Origin: Hyphobacterium marinum
GTDB taxonomy: Bacteria; Pseudomonadota; Alphaproteobacteria; Caulobacterales; Maricaulaceae
NCBI RefSeq assembly: GCF_036330325.1
Contig: NZ_JAZDRO010000003.1
Span: forward strand, 124,001-188,000
DNA: 64,000 nt
Direction: 5' to 3'
Shown here one piece after another: positions 42,776-50,618 of the stretch. Both the position numbers and the translations under genes were made by a program. Under the pieces are notes generated by a model. It was not told the DNA's origin and did no database searches. It saw only the letters and a list, made by a program, of their open reading frames with translations. The number at the start of each line of letters is the position of its first letter. Position 1 is the first letter of the stretch.

Positions 42776-44584
42776 ATGAAGCCGACAGACGTCAGCAATC
42801 CGGACTATTTTCACAGGGTCGTGGACTGTCAGTGGGCCTGTCCGGCCCATACGCCGGTTCCCGAATATATCCGCCTGATTGCGCAAGGGCGCTATTCGGA
42901 CGCCTATATCCTCAACCGCGAATCGAACGTCTTTCCGGGCATTCTCGGCCGGGTCTGCGACCGGCCCTGCGAGCCGGCCTGCCGGCGTACGCGGGTCGAG
43001 GACGAGCCGGTTGCGATCTGCCGCCTCAAACGCGTCGCCGCCGACCACCGCGATGACATCACCGACCGCCTGCCGAAAAAGCCCGCGCACACCAATGGCA
43101 AGAAGATCGCCCTCATTGGTGCCGGCCCCGCCTCACTGACGGTGGCCAACGATCTCGCCCCGCTGGGATACGAGTGCACGATCTTCGAAGCACTGGAAAA
43201 ACCCGGCGGGCTGATGATTTCCAACATCCCGTCCTTCCGCCTGCCCGAACAGGTACTCGACGACGAGATCGGCTACATTCTCGACATGGGCGTGACCCTG
43301 AAGACGGGCCACCGGATCAACTCGTTCAAGTCGCTCCTCGATGACGGCTATGACGCCATCTTCGTCGGATCCGGCGCGCCCAAGGGCAAGGAACTCGACC
43401 TGCCCGGCCGCGCCGAAGGTGACGCCAATATCCATATCGGCATCGAATGGCTGGAATCGGTGGCCTTCGACCACATCGAGTCCATCGGGAAAAAAGTCCT
43501 CATCATCGGCGTCGGCAACACGGCGATGGATTGCTGCCGCTCCTCGCTTCGCCTTGGCGCGGACAGCGTGAAAGTGATGGCGCGCAAGCCGCGGCAATTC
43601 TTCAAGGCCTCTCCGTGGGAATTGGAAGACGCCGAGGAGGAGAATGTCGAAATCCTCGTCAATCATTCGCCGAAAGCCTTCGTCGTCGAGAACGGCAAGC
43701 TGACCGGCATGACGTTCGAGCTTATGGAGTATGACACCGACGCGCGCGGCCGCATCACCGCGACGCGCGTGACCGGCGAGACGACCATCCCCTGCGACGA
43801 CGTCATCCTCGCCATCGGCCAGGAAAATGCCTTCCCCTGGATCGAGCGCGATCTCGGGATCGAGTTCGACAAGTGGGACGTTCCGGTCGTTGACGAAGAC
43901 ACCTTCCAGTCGACCCGCGACGGCGTCTTCTTTGGCGGCGACAGCGCGTTCGGTCCGAAGAACATCATCTGGGCGGTCGAGCACGGCCACCAGGCCGCCA
44001 TCTCGATCGACAAGTATTGCCAGGGCGAGGACATCGCCGACCGTCCGCCGCGGGGCCTGACCCTCTCGACCACCAAGATGGGCCACAACGAGTGGCGCTA
44101 TTCGAACGACTATGACCCGTCCGACCGGCGCAAGATGACCCATGTCGATTTGCGCGAACGCTTCAAGGATCTCGATACCGAAGTCGAGCTGGGGTTCACG
44201 CCCGACCAGATCGTCACCGAGGTGGAGCGCTGTCTCAACTGCGACATCCAGACGGTGTTCTCCGCGCCGCTCTGTACCGAATGCGACGCCTGTATCGACA
44301 TCTGTCCGGTCAATTGCCTGACGATCACGCCCAATGGCGAGGAAGCCGATTTGCGCGAGCGCCTGTCGGCCCCGTCGGACAATCTTGAGCAGCCGCTCTA
44401 CATCTCCGAAGACCTGCCCTTGACCCAACGCGTCATGGTCAAGGACGAAGACCTTTGCCTGCATTGTGGCCTGTGCGCCGAGCGCTGCCCGACGGCGGCC
44501 TGGGACATGGCGCAATCGAACATCCACCTGCCGCACGCCGACGACGTTCATGGCGGACGCGCGGCTCCGAGGGCCGCCGAATGA
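42776..44584 (+). CDS. GltD-like FAD oxidoreductase with C-terminal ferredoxin domain
   Basis: Electron-transfer subunit of the adjacent 2-oxoacid oxidoreductase, 602 residues. It has an N-terminal cysteine-rich iron-sulfur region (CQWACPAHTP and CDRPCEPACRR, residues ~17-75), FAD motif ALIGAGPASLTVANDLA near residue 110, NAD(P) motif VLIIGVGNTAMDCC near residue 242 and FFGGDSAFGPKNIIWAVEHG, then a two-cluster ferredoxin domain (CTECDACIDICPVNC and CLHCGLCAERCPTAAW). It thus joins a GltD/NfnB-like reductase to a ferredoxin in one chain. ATG at 42776 has AGGA upstream. The stop overlaps the alpha-subunit start (ATGA). Confidence 0.87.
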   Translation: MKPTDVSNPDYFHRVVDCQWACPAHTPVPEYIRLIAQGRYSDAYILNRESNVFPGILGRVCDRPCEPACRRTRVEDEPVAICRLKRVAADHRDDITDRLPKKPAHTNGKKIALIGAGPASLTVANDLAPLGYECTIFEALEKPGGLMISNIPSFRLPEQVLDDEIGYILDMGVTLKTGHRINSFKSLLDDGYDAIFVGSGAPKGKELDLPGRAEGDANIHIGIEWLESVAFDHIESIGKKVLIIGVGNTAMDCCRSSLRLGADSVKVMARKPRQFFKASPWELEDAEEENVEILVNHSPKAFVVENGKLTGMTFELMEYDTDARGRITATRVTGETTIPCDDVILAIGQENAFPWIERDLGIEFDKWDVPVVDEDTFQSTRDGVFFGGDSAFGPKNIIWAVEHGHQAAISIDKYCQGEDIADRPPRGLTLSTTKMGHNEWRYSNDYDPSDRRKMTHVDLRERFKDLDTEVELGFTPDQIVTEVERCLNCDIQTVFSAPLCTECDACIDICPVNCLTITPNGEEADLRERLSAPSDNLEQPLYISEDLPLTQRVMVKDEDLCLHCGLCAERCPTAAWDMAQSNIHLPHADDVHGGRAAPRAAE

Positions 44585-46410
44585 ATGCCGTGACCGAAAC
44601 CCGTGCGCAGGCGCGGGTCAATGACTTCGTCATCAAGATCGCCAATGTGAACGGGACCGGCTCGGCCAGCGCCAACGGCCTGTTGATGAAGGCTGTCTTC
44701 CGCATGGGCGTGCCGGTTGTCGGCAAGAACCTCTTCCCGTCAAACATCCAGGGCCTGCCGACCTGGTACGAGATCCGCGTCACCAAGGACGGCTGGTCGG
44801 CGCGCTCCGGTGAGCTCGACCTGATGGTCGCGATGAATGCCGAGAGTTATGCGCAGGACCTCGCCGCTGTCTCACCGGGCGGTTGCCTGCTTTACGATTC
44901 GACCTGGCCGCGCCCGAAACTGCTGGCGCGCGACGACATCACCGTCATCGGCGTACCGCTGGCGCGCATGTGCAACGACACATTCGAGAATGCCCGCACC
45001 CGCGTCCTGATGAAGAACATGGCCTATGTCGGCGCGGTCGCGGCGCTGACCGATATCAGCCTTGAGGTGATCCAGTCCCTCGTCGAGGAGAGCTTCGGCA
45101 CCAAGCCGAAACTCGTCACGCTGAACATGCAGGCCGTGCGTATCGGCTACGACTACGTCAAGGAGCACTACGAGACGCCCCTGCCCATCCGGATCGAGGC
45201 CTCCGACCAGACGTCGAACCACATCATGATCGACGGCAACACCGCCGCGGCGCTGGGCTGTGTCTATGCCGGTGCGACCTTCGGCGCCTGGTATCCGATC
45301 ACCCCCTCGACCTCGCTGATGGACGGGTTCAAGGGGTTTTGCGAGAAGCTCCGCGTCGATCCCGACACCGGCAAGAACAATTACTGCATCATCCAGGCCG
45401 AGGACGAGCTCTCGGCCATCGGCATGGTGATCGGGGCCTCCTGGAATGGCGCGCGCGCCTTCACGCCGACCTCCGGGCCCGGCATCTCGCTGATGAGCGA
45501 ATTCATCGGTTTTGCCTATTATTCCGAAGTGCCGGCAGTGCTGTTCGATATCCAGCGCGTCGGCCCCTCGACCGGCATGCCGACCCGCACCCAGCAGTGC
45601 GACATCCAGCTCGCCGCTTATGCGAGCCATGGCGACACCAAGCATATCGTCCTCTTCCCTTGTGATCCGAAGGAATGCTTCGACATGGCTGTCGAGGCGT
45701 TTGATCTCGCCGAACGCTTCCAGACGCCGGTCTTTGTGCTCTCCGATCTCGATATCGGCATGAATGACTGGATGGTCGAGAAGTTCGACTGGGACGACAG
45801 TTTCCAGCCCGACCGGGGCAAGGTCCTGCATTCCGACGATCTGGCGAAGATCGAGAAATTCTACCGCTATCTCGATGTCGACGGCGACGGCATCCCCTAC
45901 CGCACCATTCCGGGCGAAGACCCGAAAGGAGCCTTCTTCACGCGCGGCTCCGGCCATACCAAGTTCGGGGCCTATACCGAGGACTCGGCGGCCTATCAGG
46001 ACGTGCTCGTCCGCATCGACCAGAAATGGCGCAATGCTGCGAATTTCGTCCCGAAACCCGTCTCGCAGATGGCCGGCGAAAAGACGCCGCTCGCCATCCT
46101 GTCGCTTGGCGGCTGCGACGGTGCGGTCAAGGAAGCCATCGCCCGGTTGAAAGCCGACGGCATCGCGCTCGACTACATGCGCGTGCGGGCCTTCCCCTTC
46201 CACCAGTCGGTAGAAGACTTCATCGCCGCACACGAGACGGTCTTCGTTGTCGAACAGAACCGCGACGCGCAGCTCAAAGGCCTCCTCGTCAACGAGACGG
46301 CGGCGGAAAAGAAGACACTGAAATCCATTCTCGACTGGGGCGGCATGCCGACCGACCCGCGCATCATTTGCACCGCCATTCGCGCCCACATCGCGGAGAC
46401 AACGTCATGA
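44581..46410 (+). CDS. 2-oxoacid:ferredoxin oxidoreductase, fused gamma-alpha subunit
   Basis: Large subunit of a KorAB-type enzyme that oxidatively decarboxylates a 2-oxoacid (2-oxoglutarate or an indole- or branched-chain oxoacid) with CoA. The 609-residue protein joins the gamma domain (GTGSASANGLLMKAVFRMGV, residues ~20-190) to the alpha domain, which begins GNTAAALGCVYAGATFGAWY with the YPITPSTSLMDGF signature near residue 240. A C-terminal domain ends near VVEQNRDAQLKGLL. ATG overlaps the stop of the FAD subunit. The exact oxoacid cannot be read from sequence. Confidence 0.9.
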   Translation: MNAVTETRAQARVNDFVIKIANVNGTGSASANGLLMKAVFRMGVPVVGKNLFPSNIQGLPTWYEIRVTKDGWSARSGELDLMVAMNAESYAQDLAAVSPGGCLLYDSTWPRPKLLARDDITVIGVPLARMCNDTFENARTRVLMKNMAYVGAVAALTDISLEVIQSLVEESFGTKPKLVTLNMQAVRIGYDYVKEHYETPLPIRIEASDQTSNHIMIDGNTAAALGCVYAGATFGAWYPITPSTSLMDGFKGFCEKLRVDPDTGKNNYCIIQAEDELSAIGMVIGASWNGARAFTPTSGPGISLMSEFIGFAYYSEVPAVLFDIQRVGPSTGMPTRTQQCDIQLAAYASHGDTKHIVLFPCDPKECFDMAVEAFDLAERFQTPVFVLSDLDIGMNDWMVEKFDWDDSFQPDRGKVLHSDDLAKIEKFYRYLDVDGDGIPYRTIPGEDPKGAFFTRGSGHTKFGAYTEDSAAYQDVLVRIDQKWRNAANFVPKPVSQMAGEKTPLAILSLGGCDGAVKEAIARLKADGIALDYMRVRAFPFHQSVEDFIAAHETVFVVEQNRDAQLKGLLVNETAAEKKTLKSILDWGGMPTDPRIICTAIRAHIAETTS

Positions 46411-47453
46411 CTTCGATCAAGAAGCCCCGCGTCGACAAGCACCTGCGCCGCAATGCGCGCGGGCTGACCGTGCGCGACTATGAAGGCGTGATGTCGACGC
46501 TGTGTGCAGGTTGCGGGCACGATTCCATCACCGCCGCCTTCGTCCAGGCGTTTCACGAGCTCAATATCGAACCGCATCGCGCGGCCAAGGTCTCCGGTAT
46601 CGGTTGTTCGTCAAAGACGACCGCCTATTTCCTCGGCCAGTCGCACGGCATCAACACGGTTCACGGGCGCATGCCATCGGTCGCGACCGGTGCCGCGGCG
46701 GTCAATACAGAGCTCCACTATATCGGCGTGTCGGGCGACGGAGACTCGCTTTCCATCGGCATCGGCCAGTTCGCCCACGCCATCCGCCGCAATCTCAACA
46801 TGCTCTACGTGATCGAGAACAACGGCGTTTACGGCCTCACCAAGGGCCAGTTCTCGGCCTCGGCCGATATCGGCACCAAGGCCAAGAAGGGCGAAGTCAA
46901 CGAGCAGACCCCGATCGACCCGGTTGCGCTGGCCCTGACGCTCGGCGCGACCTATGTCGCGCGCGGCTTCTCCGGTGACAAGAAACAGCTCGTTCCGCTG
47001 ATCAAGGCGGGCCTGATGCACAAGGGCTTTGCCCTCATCGACGTCGTCTCCCCGTGCGTGACGTTCAATGACCACGCCGGGTCGACCAAGAGCTATGCCC
47101 ACACCTACGAATATTATCACCCGGTCGTGCATGCCGATTTCGTGCCCACCGGCGAGGAAATCACCGCCCAGTACGAAGCCGGCGAGGCGATCAGCGTGCC
47201 GCTGCATCACGGCTCGGTGCGCCTCAAAAAGACCGGGGACAATTACGATCCGCGCGACCGCGACCAGGCCTTCGACATGCTGCGCCGCTCCGAAGGCAAG
47301 GAAATCCTGACCGGGCTCATCTATATCGACGAGACCCGCCGCGACATGGCCGACATGGCCAAACTGCCCGACACGCCGCTCAATGCCCTGCCCTATGACC
47401 GCCTCTCGCCCGGCAAGGCGAAGCTGGCGGAGATCATGAAGGGGTATTGTTAG
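46407..47453 (+). CDS. 2-oxoacid:ferredoxin oxidoreductase, beta subunit
   Basis: TPP-binding subunit of the same complex, 348 residues. The iron-sulfur cysteines are Cys33 and Cys36 (TLCAGCGHDS), Cys67 (SGIGCSSK) and Cys217 (SPCVTF). The TPP site reads GVSGDGDSLSIGIGQFAHAI near residue 110, followed by VIENNGVYGLTKGQ. With the gamma-alpha protein it makes the catalytic unit, and the FAD/ferredoxin protein would link it to NAD(P). ATG 46407 overlaps the preceding stop. Three genes, all translationally coupled, form one operon. Confidence 0.92.
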   Translation: MTSIKKPRVDKHLRRNARGLTVRDYEGVMSTLCAGCGHDSITAAFVQAFHELNIEPHRAAKVSGIGCSSKTTAYFLGQSHGINTVHGRMPSVATGAAAVNTELHYIGVSGDGDSLSIGIGQFAHAIRRNLNMLYVIENNGVYGLTKGQFSASADIGTKAKKGEVNEQTPIDPVALALTLGATYVARGFSGDKKQLVPLIKAGLMHKGFALIDVVSPCVTFNDHAGSTKSYAHTYEYYHPVVHADFVPTGEEITAQYEAGEAISVPLHHGSVRLKKTGDNYDPRDRDQAFDMLRRSEGKEILTGLIYIDETRRDMADMAKLPDTPLNALPYDRLSPGKAKLAEIMKGYC

Positions 47454-47461
47454 GGGCTGTG

Positions 47462-47533
47462 GCGTCATGCCCCGCTTTATGCGGGGTATCCCAACGGCCC
47501 AGAGATCACCCGGATAAACCGGGTGATGACGCC
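47462..47533. repeat. Family A paired hairpin repeat, copy 1 near GIY-YIG gene
   Basis: GCGTCATGCCCCGC...GCGGGGTATCC followed after about 16 bases by GATCACCCGG...CCGGGTGATGACGCC. The ends GCGTCAT and ATGACGC are inverted copies of each other, so the unit is about 70 bp with inverted ends. Confidence 0.88.
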
Positions 47534-47552
47534 GGTCCAACTAACTTCTAAT

Positions 47553-47622
47553 GCGTCATGCCCCGCTTTATGCGGGGCATCTCCTTCCTCTCGGATTCCC
47601 CGGACAAGCCGGGGAATGACGC
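47553..47622. repeat. Family A paired hairpin repeat, copy 2 near GIY-YIG gene
   Basis: GCGTCATGCCCCGC...GCGGGGCATCTCC, then after about 10 bases GATTCCCCGG...CCGGGGAATGACGC. Same size and ends as the copy at 47462-47533, but internal arms differ, so they are separate insertions and not a recent duplication. Confidence 0.88.
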
Positions 47623-47691
47623 ACTCAAGCTGCAAATAAGTTCGTTGTGCCACGGCTTGCCCAGAGCACCTTTTAGTTGCATGTTCCTTCA

Positions 47692-47997
47692 ATGATCGTC
47701 AGAGACAGCCTCATCGGCGTTTATATGATGAGCAGCCGCAAGAACGGTCCAATTTATACGGGAGTCACGTCCCAACTTCTCCACCGCGTTTATCAGCATC
47801 GCAACGGCCTGACTGAAGGGTTTACCCGCCGTTACAATTGTCGACGCCTCGTCTGGTTTGAGCTTCACGAATTGATAGCGGCGGCCATTCAACGCGAAAA
47901 GCGGCTGAAGAAGTATCCGCGCCAATGGAAGGTCAATCTGATTGAGACGGAAAATCCGGATTGGGAAGATCTCTGGGACCGGATCGCGCGGGCTTGA
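47692..47997 (+). CDS. GIY-YIG nuclease family protein (UPF0213-like)
   Basis: A 101-residue single-domain GIY-YIG protein. The motif appears as GVY (residues 9-11) and IYTGVTSQLLHRVYQHRNG (from residue 21) with the catalytic arginine; the metal-binding glutamate is expected in AAIQREKRLKKY near residue 72. Bacterial members of this group are predicted DNA endonucleases of unknown role. ATG at 47692 is used; TTG at 47677 or ATG 47725 are alternatives. The stop codon touches the family A repeat at 47998, and repeats flank the gene on both sides. Confidence 0.87.
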   Translation: MIVRDSLIGVYMMSSRKNGPIYTGVTSQLLHRVYQHRNGLTEGFTRRYNCRRLVWFELHELIAAAIQREKRLKKYPRQWKVNLIETENPDWEDLWDRIARA

Positions 47998-48118
47998 GAT
48001 CACCCGGATAAACCGGGTGATGACGCCGTTCTATATGAAACCTAAAGCGTCATGCCCCGCTGTATGCGGGGCATCTCAGATCAGCAAAGATCACCCCAAT
48101 GAACCGGGGAATGACGCG
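47998..48118. repeat. Family A repeats directly downstream of GIY-YIG gene
   Basis: 47998-48027 is a single arm (GATCACCCGG...CCGGGTGATGACGCC) beginning at the base after the nuclease stop codon. 48048-48118 is a full pair: GCGTCATGCCCCGC...GCGGGGCATCTCAG, spacer, GATCACCCC...CCGGGGAATGACGCG. Confidence 0.88.
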
Positions 48119-48141
48119 AGGGGGTAATGGCATTCCCCGGC

Positions 48142-49809
48142 TCAAACGCTCGGCAAGTTCAGCCCCTGCTCGCGCGCGCAGTTCTTAGCGATGTCATAGC
48201 CCGCATCAGCGTGGCGCATGACGCCGGTCGCGGGGTCGTTCCACAACACGCGCTCGACGCGTCTGGCCGCTTCGGGCGTCCCGTCGCAACAGATCACCTG
48301 TCCGGAATGGATCGACCAGCCCATGCCGACCCCGCCGCCATGATGGAGCGACACCCAGGTCGCGCCCGACGCGGTGTTGAGGAGCGCATTGAGGAGCGGC
48401 CAGTCCGCGACCGCGTCCGAGCCGTCCATCATCGCCTCGGTCTCGCGGTTGGGCGACGCGACCGAGCCTGAATCAAGGTGGTCCCGCCCTATGACGACGG
48501 GAGCCGAGAGTTCGCCTGACGCGACCATCTCGTTGAAGGCAAGACCGAGCCGGTGTCGCTGACCGAGCCCCACCCAGCAGATCCGCGCGGGCAGGCCCTG
48601 GAACGCGATGCGCTCGCGCGCCATGTCGAGCCAGTTGTGCAGGTGTTTGTCGTTCGGGATCAGCTCCTTCACCTTGGCGTCGGTCTTGTAGATATCCTCC
48701 GGATCACCCGACAGCGCTGCCCACCGGAACGGTCCGATGCCCCGGCAGAAGAGTGGTCGGATATAGGCGGGAACAAAACCGGGGAAGTCGAACGCGTTGT
48801 CGACCCCGACGTCCTTGGCCATCTGGCGGATATTGTTGCCGTAATCGACCGTGGGGATGCCCATTTCGTGGAAGGCGAGCATGGCTTTCACCTGTTCGGC
48901 CATCGACGCCTTGGCGGCTTTCGCGACGCGGTCCGGATCGGCCTCCTTGGCCGCATCCCACTCTTCCAGCGTCCAGCCGGCGGGCAGATAGCCATTGACC
49001 GGATCATGGGCGCTGGTCTGGTCGGTGACGGCGTCGGGGCGGATGCCGCGCTTCACGAGCTCGGGGAAGACTTCCGCCGCATTGCCCAGAAGGCCGACCG
49101 AAATCGCCCGGCCTTCGGCGCAGGCGGTCTCAATCAGTTCCAGCGCCTCGTCGAGTGTTTCGGCCTTGTGGTCGAGATAGCGGGTGCGAAGGCGCATTTC
49201 GATGCGCGACGGTCGGCACTCGACCGCCAGCATGCAGGCCCCGGCCATGACGGCGGCAAGCGGTTGCGCCCCGCCCATGCCGCCAAGCCCGCCGGTCAGG
49301 ATCCATTTGCCTTTCAGGTCGCCGCAGAAGTGCTGGCGGCCCATTTCAGCGAAAGTCTCGTACGTGCCCTGAACGATGCCCTGCGAGCCGATATAGATCC
49401 ACGACCCGGCCGTCATCTGGCCGTACATCATCAGGCCTTTCTTATCGAGCTCGCGGAAATGCTCCCAGTTGGCGAAAGCCGGAACGAGGTTGGAATTGGC
49501 GATAAGCACACGCGGCGCGTCGGCATGGGTGCGGAAGACGCCGACCGGCTTGCCGGACTGAACCAGCAGCGTCTCGTCGGCGTCGAGCTCCTTCAACGCA
49601 CCAACGATGCGGTCGAAACTCTGCCAGTCGCGCGCAGCGCGGCCGATCCCGCCATAGACAACGAGCTCTTCGGGCTTTTCGGCCACGTCCGGATCGAGAT
49701 TGTTCATCAGCATGCGCAGCGGCGCTTCGGTCAGCCAGGACTTGGCGTCGAGTTCGGTGCCGCGTTTGGCGCGAATGACGCGGGCATTGTCGATCCGGTT
49801 GGCGCTCAT
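48142..49809 (-). CDS. hutU: Urocanate hydratase
   Basis: Second enzyme of histidine degradation, converting urocanate to imidazolone propionate with bound NAD. The 555-residue protein has KWILTGGLGGMGGAQPLA near residue 168 (NAD contact), the family block SGLGQRHRLG-like ICWVGLGQRHRLGLAFNEM near residue 416, and a C-terminal GATWVSLHHGGGVGMGWSIH. Length and motifs are normal. Its ATG overlaps the hutG stop, so translation is coupled in the hutHGU direction. Confidence 0.97.
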   Translation of the reverse strand: MSANRIDNARVIRAKRGTELDAKSWLTEAPLRMLMNNLDPDVAEKPEELVVYGGIGRAARDWQSFDRIVGALKELDADETLLVQSGKPVGVFRTHADAPRVLIANSNLVPAFANWEHFRELDKKGLMMYGQMTAGSWIYIGSQGIVQGTYETFAEMGRQHFCGDLKGKWILTGGLGGMGGAQPLAAVMAGACMLAVECRPSRIEMRLRTRYLDHKAETLDEALELIETACAEGRAISVGLLGNAAEVFPELVKRGIRPDAVTDQTSAHDPVNGYLPAGWTLEEWDAAKEADPDRVAKAAKASMAEQVKAMLAFHEMGIPTVDYGNNIRQMAKDVGVDNAFDFPGFVPAYIRPLFCRGIGPFRWAALSGDPEDIYKTDAKVKELIPNDKHLHNWLDMARERIAFQGLPARICWVGLGQRHRLGLAFNEMVASGELSAPVVIGRDHLDSGSVASPNRETEAMMDGSDAVADWPLLNALLNTASGATWVSLHHGGGVGMGWSIHSGQVICCDGTPEAARRVERVLWNDPATGVMRHADAGYDIAKNCAREQGLNLPSV

Positions 49810-50618
49810 TTGGTGATTTCCCAGTGCAGTTTTTCCGCCGCCGCGAGGGCGCGTTCGATGATGGTTTTCAGGACCGGGCGCAGTAGGTTCGCGCGCGCCC
49901 CGTCGAATTCGCCGCTTGCCTCATCCATGTAGGCGCGCTGCGCCAATTCCATTTGCAGGGCGTGGACATTGTGCTGCGGACGGCCATAGGAGCGGGTGAT
50001 CCAGCCACCCTTGAAACGCCCGTTGGCGATGGCCTCGAAGTCTTCCTGGTCGAGCATGGCCTTCACCGCCGCCTGCTCGATTTCGCGGGCGCAGGACTGG
50101 CCGCCATTGGTCCCAAGGTTGAGGACCGGCAATTCGCCGTCGAAGAGGCGCGGCACAGCCGAGGCGATAGAGTGCGCGTCATAGAGCACGACATAGCCGT
50201 GGATCGCCCGGATCCGCGCCAGCTCTTCGCTCAGCGCCCGGTGATAGGGGTCGAAATAGCGCGCGCGGCGCGGCTCGATCTCATCCTCACCGGGTTCGTC
50301 ACCGTCGGCATAGAGCGCTTCGCCGTCAAAGCGCGTTTCAGGCAGAAAGCCCGTCGTCGCCTGTCCCGGATAGAGTGACGCCCCTGTCGGATCGCGATTG
50401 AGATCAACCACATAGCGCGAATAGTTCGCCTTGATGACGGTCGCGCCCATGCTGGAAAGGAAATTGTAGAGCCGGTCGACATGCCAGTCCGTGTCCGGCA
50501 GGCCGTCGGCGGCGGATGTCAGACGCGCGCGGATCTCCTCCGGCACTTCGGTACCCGAATGCGGGATGGAAACGACGAGCGGCTCCTTGCCGCGCTTGAG
50601 GTCAAAGATGTCCGCCAT
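49806..50618 (-). CDS. hutG: N-formylglutamate amidohydrolase (deformylase)
   Basis: Releases formate from N-formylglutamate, the last step of the five-step histidine route. The 270-residue protein has VSIPHSGTEVPEEIRARL near residue 18, YVVDLNRDP near residue 65, and YVVLYDAHSIASAVPRLFDG near residue 132 (metal-binding). ATG at 50618 overlaps the hutH stop (ATGA); the GTG one codon earlier is less likely. It matches hutF across the divergent gene: HutF makes N-formylglutamate, HutG uses it. Confidence 0.93.
   Translation of the reverse strand: MADIFDLKRGKEPLVVSIPHSGTEVPEEIRARLTSAADGLPDTDWHVDRLYNFLSSMGATVIKANYSRYVVDLNRDPTGASLYPGQATTGFLPETRFDGEALYADGDEPGEDEIEPRRARYFDPYHRALSEELARIRAIHGYVVLYDAHSIASAVPRLFDGELPVLNLGTNGGQSCAREIEQAAVKAMLDQEDFEAIANGRFKGGWITRSYGRPQHNVHALQMELAQRAYMDEASGEFDGARANLLRPVLKTIIERALAAAEKLHWEITK

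Noticed and set aside
43133..46389. Two long open frames (about 470 and 505 codons) on the minus strand opposite the oxoacid oxidoreductase genes
   Set aside because: Mirror frames of well-supported genes; no ribosome binding site, no recognisable domain.
47462..48118. CRISPR array
   Set aside because: Repeats are palindromic, irregularly spaced, differ internally and lack unique spacers of constant length; no cas genes.
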